Part shown: positions 7,173 to 12,500 of the stretch, one piece after another
How positions within the stretch are numbered: the first letter of the stretch is position 1
How the letters are laid out: each line of letters starts with the position of its first letter
DNA from: Methylobacterium sp. AMS5
GTDB taxonomy: Bacteria > Pseudomonadota > Alphaproteobacteria > Rhizobiales > Beijerinckiaceae
DNA length: 12,500 nt
Direction: 5' to 3'
NCBI RefSeq assembly: GCF_001542815.1
Contig: NZ_CP006992.1
Coordinates: forward strand, 1,287,501-1,300,000
Program-made: the position numbers and the translations under genes
Notes under the pieces: generated by a model
What the model saw: the letters and a program-made list of their open reading frames with translations, nothing else
What the model was told of the DNA's origin: nothing
Databases searched by the model: none

Positions 7173-7664
7173 CGCAAGCGACGATCACGCGGTAACCGCG
7201 ATCGACCGCGCCGAGGATGGTCGCCAGCACACAGACGTCGGTCTCACCGCCCGTCACGACGAGGGTGTCGATTGCTTCCGCCTCCAGCAAACCGGCCCGT
7301 TCAGGCTTCAGCCAGGGCGAGTAGACCAACGTGTCGACCACCTTGGCCGGCGGCCCGAAGCGGGTCACGCTCGGCACCCGATCGACCCTCTCCGGTCCGA
7401 GCGCATCCAGGGTCATCTTGGGCCTGTGCCGTAGTCGCGCCGCCACGCCCCCTTGCACTCCTCGGGCGAACCGATCGGCACGAAGCGGGTGAACACGGTC
7501 CGCTCCGGACGGGCGGCGGCGATGCGCTCGATGTTCGGCAGGATGCGGGCGAGCCAGGGCGTGTGCCAGTCCGTCTCCTCGGAGACCATCCTCGACGCGT
7601 CGACGCAGGGAGGGACGGCCCGCGGGCCGAGATCGCCGAATCTCAAACCGTCTTTGTGCGCCAT
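7162..7664 (-). pseudogene. Isochorismatase-family cysteine hydrolase, frameshifted and truncated
   Basis: Translation starts at ATG 7662-7664, with GGAG six bases upstream, and reads MAHKDGLRFGDLGPRAV, then CVDASRMVSEETDWHTPW with the conserved Asp region, through EECKGAWRRDY, where it stops at 7413-7415. Shifting frame near 7428-7435 restores the family sequence: KMTLDALGPERVDRVPS, then KVVDTLVYSPW and VVTGGETDVCVLATILGAVDRGYRVIV with the nucleophile Cys. A single missing base in GACTAC-GG explains the break. Homology then ends at ACDAVC (7162). The usual family C-terminus (DxxHxxLxxxYxxRF) is absent, and unrelated sequence follows. Members hydrolyse amides or isochorismate-like compounds; this copy is very likely inactive. 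It lies 32 bp behind the dehydrogenase on the same strand, suggesting a former operon. Confidence 0.75.
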
Positions 7665-7696
7665 GGCTCGCTCCGAGACCTTCCTTCGCTGTGCTT

Positions 7697-8869
7697 TCAG
7701 TTCGGGTGGAAGACGACCTTGACGCAGCCATCCTTCTTGTCGCGGAAGGTCTTGTAGAGGTCGGGCCCGTCCGCGAGGTCGGCGGAGCGGTGGGTGATCA
7801 GCGAGGCGGTGTCGAACTTGCCCTGCTGGATCAGCTTGGTCAGCGGTTCGAGGTAGCGCTTCACGTGGGTCTGGCCGCTCTTGAGGGTCAGGCCCTTCTG
7901 GACGATCGCACCCATGTTGACGGGAATCGGCCCACCATAGACGCCGGGCACCGAGACGATGCCGCAGGGCCGTACGGCGCGGATCGCTTCCATCAGGGCA
8001 TAGGGCCGCTCGGTCGAAGTCAGCTTCTCCTGCAGCGTCGAGATCACGCCGGAGAGGCCGTGGCCGGCGCTGGCTTCCATGCCGACGCAGTCGATGACGC
8101 CGTCGGCGCCCTCGCCCCGACTGATCTCCTTGATGCGCTCGAACACGTCCTCCTTGGCGAAGTCGATGATGTCGGTCGCGCCGTATTTCCCGGCGAGCGC
8201 GAGGCGCTCGGGCACGGTATCGATGGCGATGATCCGCTCGGCGCCCATGATCTTGGCCGATTGGATCGTGAACAGTCCGACGGGCCCCGCGCCCCACACG
8301 GCGATGATCTCGCCGCCCTTGATCTCGCAATGCTCGGCGCCCTGCCAGCCGGTCGGCAGGATGTCGGTGAGGAACAGGACCGATTCGTCGTCCATGCCCT
8401 CGGGCACTTTCATCGGGGCCACGTCGGCCATGGGCACGCGCACATACTCGGCCTGCCCACCGGCATAGCCGCCGGTGATGTGCGAGTAGCCGAACAGGCC
8501 GGCGGTGGTGAAGCCGAACTGTGCCGCTGCCATCTCGGCGTTGCGGTTCGAGCGCTGGCAGACGGAGAAGTTGCCGAGCTTACATTGGCGACACTCACCG
8601 CAATTGATGTTGAAGGGCACGACGATGCGGTCGCCCTTCTTGAACTTGGTGAAGCCCGGCGCGGTCTCGACCACCTCGCCCATGAATTCGTGACCGAGCA
8701 CGTCGCCCGACTTCATGGTCGGCATCTGCCCATCCATCAGGTGGAGGTCGGAGCCGCAAATCGCGCAGGAGGTCACTTTGATGATGACGTCGCGGGAATC
8801 CTCGATCGTCGGATCCGGCACCGTGTCGCAGCGAATGTCACCCTTGCCGTGCCAGCACAGTGCTTTCAT
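7697..8869 (-). CDS. Zinc-dependent dehydrogenase, glutathione-independent formaldehyde dehydrogenase-like
   Basis: A 390-residue medium-chain dehydrogenase. The catalytic-zinc ligands are Cys38 (CAICGSDLH), His60-Glu61 (GHEFMGEV) and Asp169 (TDILPTGW). The structural-zinc lobe has Cys90, Cys93, Cys96 and Cys104. The NAD(P) loop is GAGPVG (193-198). The long insertion around NAEMAAAQFGFTTAGLFGYSH and the TDILPTGW motif are typical of the FdhA-like branch (formaldehyde dismutase and glutathione-independent formaldehyde dehydrogenase relatives) rather than plain alcohol dehydrogenases. It probably oxidises an alcohol or aldehyde with a tightly bound or free NAD cofactor; the true substrate is not determined by the sequence. 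GAGGA lies seven bases before the ATG. The ORF is intact, though the genes on both sides are damaged. Confidence 0.92.
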   Translation of the reverse strand: MKALCWHGKGDIRCDTVPDPTIEDSRDVIIKVTSCAICGSDLHLMDGQMPTMKSGDVLGHEFMGEVVETAPGFTKFKKGDRIVVPFNINCGECRQCKLGNFSVCQRSNRNAEMAAAQFGFTTAGLFGYSHITGGYAGGQAEYVRVPMADVAPMKVPEGMDDESVLFLTDILPTGWQGAEHCEIKGGEIIAVWGAGPVGLFTIQSAKIMGAERIIAIDTVPERLALAGKYGATDIIDFAKEDVFERIKEISRGEGADGVIDCVGMEASAGHGLSGVISTLQEKLTSTERPYALMEAIRAVRPCGIVSVPGVYGGPIPVNMGAIVQKGLTLKSGQTHVKRYLEPLTKLIQQGKFDTASLITHRSADLADGPDLYKTFRDKKDGCVKVVFHPN

Positions 8870-8975
8870 AAGACGTCCTCGAGGTTCGACCGGTGATGCC
8901 GTTCAGGCACTGCCGCAGGAAACCCGGGGTGCGTACGGCCAAGTTCCTTCCGCCCTTAGTCGGCCGCCACAAGTT

Positions 8976-8991
8976 TTGTCCTCACGGACAA
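8976..8991. promoter_or_regulatory. Palindromic operator candidate between divergent genes
   Basis: TTGTCC-TCAC-GGACAA is a perfect 6-4-6 inverted repeat in the 133-bp spacer between the dehydrogenase and the broken CHAT-like gene. It is 107 bp upstream of the dehydrogenase ATG and 12 bp upstream of the other start. TTGTCC also resembles a -35 box on both strands. It could be a regulator site; no regulator gene lies nearby. Confidence 0.35.
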
Positions 8992-9002
8992 GGGTGTTCC
9001 GG

Positions 9003-9579
9003 ATGGTGATCGATCAGGCCTTTTTTCGGCCGCGCACGCCGGTGGCCGTGGTCGCCATCGGTGATGGCGGTGAAGCGCTTCTGATACGCGCGCTCCTCGA
9101 ATCCCTCGGGGCCGCCGTGCTTTTGCACCTGATCGGGACGCCCGGCGATTTCCTATGGGTCATAGGGCAAGGTGTAACCGCGCCGCCCTAGATCGTGATT
9201 TGCGCCATGGCGACGAAACGGGCCTGATCTTCGGGGCCTTCAGGGAAAGTATCGATACGGCTTCCCTCAGAGACGGCTCGATGCCGGAGGTGATCGCGCA
9301 GCATGCCGATCTACCGGGGACGAGCCTCGTCAGCACCGCCTGTCTGTCCGGCTCGCAGGCTTTCGCATCGGCATTTCTGGAGAACGGGTCGCACTGCGTG
9401 ATCGGACCGGACGGTTATCCGGACGGCGCCGATGCGGGTCTGTTCATCCATCTCCTGTTTCATCGCCTGCTGAGGTGTGGCGAACCCCTGTCGCAGGCTC
9501 TCGAAACCATCCGATCCTACGATGAGCGACTTGCTCTCTTCATCGGCCGCACTGCCCCGCGAAAGCCGCCTGGGGGTGA
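9003..9579 (+). pseudogene. Broken CHAT/caspase-like protein gene
   Basis: ATG 9003, with AAGGG eight bases upstream, opens MVIDQAFFRPRTPVAVVAIG, then EALLIRALLESLGAAVLLHL, and stops at TAG 9189-9191. Reading on, IVIC (9192-9203) is still in this frame, then the frame must move by one missing base near 9204 to give HGDETGLIFG. The sequence continues coherently: IDTASLRDGSMPEVIAQHADLPGTSLVSTACLSGSQAFASAFLENG, with GPDGYPDGADAGLFIHLLFHRLL to SYDERLALF. A His in HGDE after a hydrophobic strand, a Cys in STACLSG after the next strand, and the later helix with an Asp resemble the His/Cys dyad of CHAT or caspase-type peptidases; this is inference from motif layout. The true 3' end is unclear, as the frame runs on into the antisense of the next gene. 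TAG plus a shift means inactivation, unless the sequence is in error. Confidence 0.6.
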
Positions 9580-9604
9580 CGTTCGAAAGGCTGATCTGCA
9601 AGCG

Positions 9605-10225
9605 TCAGAGCTTGATCCCGAACCTCCGGTTCAGGCGTGTCACAAGCCAGACGGTGCCGATCGCCACGCAGACGCCCCAGCCGACCTCCAGCACCCGCGA
9701 TCCCGCCATCCGCTCAACCGGCCCGAGATGCGGCACCAGCAGGATGATCGTGGCGGTGATCCCGGCCAGTCGGCAGGCACTCGCCACGTTGACGAGCCAG
9801 CAGGCCAGGATCGCGAGCACGACCGTGGCCGCGTAGGTCGGCAGGGACGGTCCCAGGGTCAGGTAGGCGGAAAGCCCGATCAGTCCGCCGATCGCGGCAC
9901 CGGTGAACTGGTCCCGGGCGGTGGAGCGGGTCGCGCCGAACTCAGTCTGCGCGACGGCGACCGCGGTGATCGCCGCCCAGAATCCTTCGCGCAAGCCGAG
10001 CACCTGCGTCGGCAGGTAAGCGACGATGGCAGCGACCGCCGACATTACGCCATGCGCGAGCCCGCCGGAGAAGCGCCGCCGCAGCGGCAGGCGCTTGCGC
10101 AGCCGCGTGACCTGATCCCGCAGCCAGCGGATGCGGCTGGTGTCACGGTCGGCCCGGCGCGTCTTTTCGAAGGCGGCCTCCGCGGCGGCGCGCTCCGTAG
10201 CGCCCTCTTCCCCCTTCCTGCTCAT
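9605..10225 (-). CDS. FUSC-family membrane protein, half-size
   Basis: A 206-residue protein. Residues 1-52 are charged and helical (Lys/Arg/Glu-rich), cytoplasmic by the positive-inside rule. About six membrane helices follow, near 55-77, 82-95, 106-125, 129-147, 152-167 and 178-196. REGFWAAITAVAVAQTEFGA, then RSTARDQFTGAAIGGLIG, and the last helix RVLEVGWGVCVAIGTVWLV match the FUSC/aromatic-acid-exporter (PF13515 type) membrane module. Full AaeB or fusaric-acid-resistance proteins are several hundred residues longer, with a second module; this is a single-module version, seen as a stand-alone gene in many Alphaproteobacteria. An efflux role is possible but unproven. No good ribosome site precedes ATG 10225. 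The gene is divergent from the 59-residue gene, and its stop lies just past the end of the broken CHAT-like gene. Confidence 0.75.
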   Translation of the reverse strand: MSRKGEEGATERAAAEAAFEKTRRADRDTSRIRWLRDQVTRLRKRLPLRRRFSGGLAHGVMSAVAAIVAYLPTQVLGLREGFWAAITAVAVAQTEFGATRSTARDQFTGAAIGGLIGLSAYLTLGPSLPTYAATVVLAILACWLVNVASACRLAGITATIILLVPHLGPVERMAGSRVLEVGWGVCVAIGTVWLVTRLNRRFGIKL

Positions 10226-10396
10226 GATATGAAGCCCGTTCGGCCTGCATCCGCCCTCCCTTCAAGCCTTCGGCCGCGTGATGGATGGCAGGCCGGAACG
10301 ATCGGAACGGTGAACGCGAAAGCCCCGGAGAAAACTCCCGGTTAAGCCTGAGCCCCTATCACCGGCCCATCGAGCCTGGTGACGAAAGGAGCGCCG

Positions 10397-10576
10397 ATGA
10401 CCAGGGACCAACTCGCGATTGAATTGAAGCGCATGGCCTCCTCGCAGGTCAGCGACATCGAGCGCGCGGTGAAGGCGGGGCACAAGACCATCGCCCTGAA
10501 CGAACTGGCCGATCTCGACCGCCAGCTCAAGGCGCTGGCCGCCGCCCTCAAGGCCAAGCCCGTCATCCGCGCCTGA
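10397..10576 (+). CDS. Small helical protein of unknown function (59 aa)
   Basis: A 59-residue protein, MTRDQLAIELKRMASSQ continuing to KPVIRA. I chose ATG 10397 because AAAGGAG (10385-10391) lies five bases before it; an in-frame GTG at 10379 has no ribosome site. It is predicted almost wholly helical, basic and amphipathic, with heptad-like Leu/Ile spacing in ELADLDRQLKALAAALKAK, so a short coiled-coil hairpin is likely. It has no cysteine, signal peptide or membrane helix. I do not recognise a family. The strong Shine-Dalgarno and GC-biased third positions support a real gene. A CCGCCC-TCCT-GGGCGG hairpin without a T run lies 34 bp after the stop (10611-10626). Confidence 0.7.
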   Translation: MTRDQLAIELKRMASSQVSDIERAVKAGHKTIALNELADLDRQLKALAAALKAKPVIRA

Positions 10577-10694
10577 GACCCGGCTTTCGCCCCCCGCGAC
10601 AGAACCGGCCCCGCCCTCCTGGGCGGCGGCCGCGCGCCCATCCGTCTCGGAATTCCCGGCGCCCTTCGACTCGAAGCGGGCCGTCCGTTCAGCT

Positions 10695-10712
10695 GACCGG
10701 GACCGCCCGGTC
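10695..10712 (-). terminator. Stem-loop just after the ubiB-like stop
   Basis: GACCGGG-ACCG-CCCGGTC is a perfect 7-bp stem with a 4-base loop, 4 bases past the TGA at 10717-10719 on the minus strand. No T run follows, so it may be a 3'-end-stabilising hairpin or a non-canonical terminator. A second palindrome, CTTCGA-C-TCGAAG, lies at 10664-10676. Confidence 0.35.
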
Positions 10713-10716
10713 GATC

Positions 10717-12348
10717 TCAACGATCGCGGCTCAGCAACACCAGCCAGCCGATGCCGAGCACCGCCACCGTCATCCCGATGATGACGAAGGCCGGCGTGCC
10801 GAGATCGATGAGCCGCGGCGCGAGCTGTGTCGCGAACGCCGCCACGACGAGGCCGACGGCGACCCGCGCGGCCCCCCGCTCGATGCCGCGCACGAGCTTG
10901 TCCATCCCCTTCAGCTCGATCTCGACGGTGACGCGCCCCTGCTTGAGGCGCACCAGCATGAGATGGATCAGCGTCGGCAGCTCGGAGGCCGCGCCGTAGA
11001 GGCCGGTCCCGAGCGATTCCGCCTTACGCATCAGGCCGCGCAGCGAGAATTGCGAGCGCATGCTCGCCCGCACGGTCGGGCCGGCGGCGGCGAACAGGTC
11101 GAAAGCGGGGTCGAGCTGGCGCATGACGCCGTCGGCGGTGACGAGCCCCTTGAACAGGATCGCCAGATCGGTCGGCATCGCGAGATCGTTCTCGCGGGCC
11201 ATGGTCATGAAGTCGGTGAGCACGAGCCCGAGATTGAGCGGGATCGAGGAATGAGCCTGCACGAAGTTCTGGGCGGACTGTTCCAGCTTGCTCAGGTCCG
11301 GATTCGACGTGCCGGTCCAATCGAGGAGCGTGGCCATCAGGCCATCGACATCCTGCTTGAGCATGGCGCCGATCAGAACGAGGAGCTGCTGGCGCCGCTT
11401 CTGCGACAGACGCCCGACGATGCCGAAATCGATGAAGCCGATCCGGTTGCCGGGCAGGATCAGCAGATTGCCGGGATGCGGGTCGGCGTGGAACACGCCC
11501 TCGATCAGCGCCATGCGGAGGAAGGCGTCGCAGCCCTTCTGCGCCAGCGCCTTCTTGTCCGCGCCCATCGTCCGTAGCGCGGCGGCATCGTTCGGCGAGA
11601 CGCCGTGGATGAACTCCTGGACGAGCACCCGCTCGGAGCACCACTCCCAAAAAATCTTCGGGATGACGATGTCGTCCCGTCCGGCGAAGATCTCGGCGAT
11701 CATCTCGCAATTGCGAGCCTCGTTGAGCAGATCGAGTTCGCCGTTGAGGCCGTTGGCGAGGTGGCGCATCTGCTCCTGAGGCTGGTAGCGGGCCATCTCC
11801 GGCCACTCCGCCTCGACGATGCGGGCGCCGTGCGCCATCAGCCGCAGATCCGCCTCGATGATCTTCCGCAGCCCCGGCCGCAAAACCTTGACCACGACCT
11901 CCTCGCCGGAATGGAGGCGCGCCCGGTAGACCTGGGCGATCGAGGCCGAGGCGATCGGATTGAGGTCGAATTCGGCGAAGACCTGTTCCGGCGGCGCGCC
12001 GAGATCGGCTTCGAGCTGCGGCCCGATCAGGGCCCACGGCACCGGCTTCACCTGGCTGTGCAGCTTCTCCAGCTCGTCGGTCCAGACCGGCGAGAGCAGA
12101 TCGGGGCGGCTCGCCAGAACCTGACCGAACTTGATGAAGGTCGGCCCCAGGGTCTCGATGGCGCGGCGCAGCCGCTCCGGCTGCGAGAGCCGTGTGACGT
12201 CGACCCGCGGCGTTCGGCGGGGAATGAGCGGGATGTTGTGCAGCCCGAGTCGGTCAACGATCTTGGTCAGCCCGAAGCCGATCAGAACCGAAGCGATTTC
12301 CGAAAGGCGCTGACGGTCGCGCGCAGCGACGAAGGCTGTTTTGAGCAT
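10717..12348 (-). CDS. UbiB/AarF/ABC1-family atypical kinase
   Basis: A 543-residue protein from ATG 12348. An in-frame TTG at 12387 would add 13 residues, but family proteins begin close to MLKTAFVAARDRQRLSEIAS, and neither start has a clear ribosome site. The family hallmarks are all present: the KxGQ motif KFGQVLASRPDLL (Lys73, Gln76), the Ala-rich loop ASASIAQVYRA (133-143) replacing the kinase Gly loop, the ATP lysine in VVVKVLRPG (Lys154), HADPHPGNL (287-295) with the catalytic Asp289, and IDFG (Asp307). Two hydrophobic helices close the protein (near AVGLVVAAFATQLA and FVIIGMTVAVLGIGWLVLL), anchoring it in the inner membrane. UbiB proteins are ATPases needed for aerobic ubiquinone synthesis, probably handling lipid precursors. 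No other ubi gene is in view, so it could be ubiB itself or an AarF-type paralogue. Confidence 0.92.
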   Translation of the reverse strand: MLKTAFVAARDRQRLSEIASVLIGFGLTKIVDRLGLHNIPLIPRRTPRVDVTRLSQPERLRRAIETLGPTFIKFGQVLASRPDLLSPVWTDELEKLHSQVKPVPWALIGPQLEADLGAPPEQVFAEFDLNPIASASIAQVYRARLHSGEEVVVKVLRPGLRKIIEADLRLMAHGARIVEAEWPEMARYQPQEQMRHLANGLNGELDLLNEARNCEMIAEIFAGRDDIVIPKIFWEWCSERVLVQEFIHGVSPNDAAALRTMGADKKALAQKGCDAFLRMALIEGVFHADPHPGNLLILPGNRIGFIDFGIVGRLSQKRRQQLLVLIGAMLKQDVDGLMATLLDWTGTSNPDLSKLEQSAQNFVQAHSSIPLNLGLVLTDFMTMARENDLAMPTDLAILFKGLVTADGVMRQLDPAFDLFAAAGPTVRASMRSQFSLRGLMRKAESLGTGLYGAASELPTLIHLMLVRLKQGRVTVEIELKGMDKLVRGIERGAARVAVGLVVAAFATQLAPRLIDLGTPAFVIIGMTVAVLGIGWLVLLSRDR

Positions 12349-12500
12349 GATGGTCTTGCGTGTCGCGCGAAGCGTCGGTTCGGGCAAGACCGATCCGGCC
12401 CTCGCCGGGCATCTCGCAATGGCGCGGCCATGGGGCTTTTTTAGGATTGCAACCGCCGCGACCGGTCTGCCCTCGCGGGGACCGGCGTGACGCCGACGAC
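12349..12500. other. Upstream region of the ubiB-like gene
   Basis: The last 152 bases hold no recognisable gene. A small ATGGC-GCG-GCCAT hairpin at 12419-12431 followed by GGGGCTTTTTT on the plus strand is a poor terminator candidate, because four G's and a C separate stem from T run. No clear promoter for the minus-strand gene is visible. Confidence 0.3.

Noticed and set aside
9155..10345. Single 396-residue plus-strand protein
   Set aside because: Only its first part (9206 to about 9540) is coherent, as the second half of the broken CHAT-like gene; the rest is antisense to the FUSC gene.
11024..12037. 337-codon frame inside the ubiB-like gene
   Set aside because: It is a shifted-frame reading of the same DNA that encodes KFGQ, HADPHPGN and DFG in the true frame.
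12419..12441. Intrinsic terminator for an upstream plus-strand gene
   Set aside because: The stem is only 5 bp and GGGGC separates it from the T run; no plus-strand gene precedes it.

Overview
The window is high-GC DNA with strongly GC-biased third codon positions and some GTG and TTG starts. The gene set is an NDUFA9-like complex I-associated protein, a UbiB kinase, PriA behind an alphaproteobacterial-type LexA box, and an FdhA-like zinc dehydrogenase. This suggests an alphaproteobacterium, most likely Methylobacterium/Methylorubrum or a close relative. The genus is inferred from style and gene content; no search was run.

Layout. (1) Positions 1-686, minus: the N-terminal 228 codons of an NDUFA9-like NAD(P)-binding protein, cut by the window edge. 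(2) 918-1586, minus: a small alpha/beta hydrolase, divergent from (3) 1829-2995, plus: an MFS transporter of the HcaT-like type, ending in an 18-bp tandem duplication that covers its stop codon. (4) 3094-5271, plus: complete priA, preceded by a perfect GAAC-N7-GAAC element overlapping an AT-rich, -10-like sequence. (5) 5356-5718, plus: a SpoIIAA/STAS-like protein with a TTG start, ending at a bidirectional terminator (5756-5788) that faces (6) 5808-6188, minus: a small secreted protein with a Cys pair. (7) 6189-6609 has no convincing gene. (8) 6610-6861, minus: an 83-residue orphan. (9) 6981-8869, minus: an intact FdhA-like zinc dehydrogenase, followed by a frameshifted, C-terminally truncated isochorismatase-family gene whose end runs into a leftover membrane-tail ORF. 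(10) 9003 to about 9579, plus: a broken gene (in-frame stop plus frameshift) with His and Cys motifs resembling CHAT/caspase-type peptidases. (11) 9605-10225, minus: a half-size FUSC-family membrane protein, divergent from a 59-residue protein at 10397-10576. (12) 10717-12348, minus: a UbiB/AarF-family kinase-like protein with two C-terminal membrane helices.

Most genes here are housekeeping or ordinary accessory genes, and I see no intact novel multi-gene system. The points most worth following are the predicted SOS control of priA, the decayed CHAT-like gene, and the deletion-scar-like isochorismatase remnant. The two damaged genes flank the intact dehydrogenase, so this stretch of about 2.6 kb looks like an accessory locus in decay, unless the single-base shifts are assembly errors.
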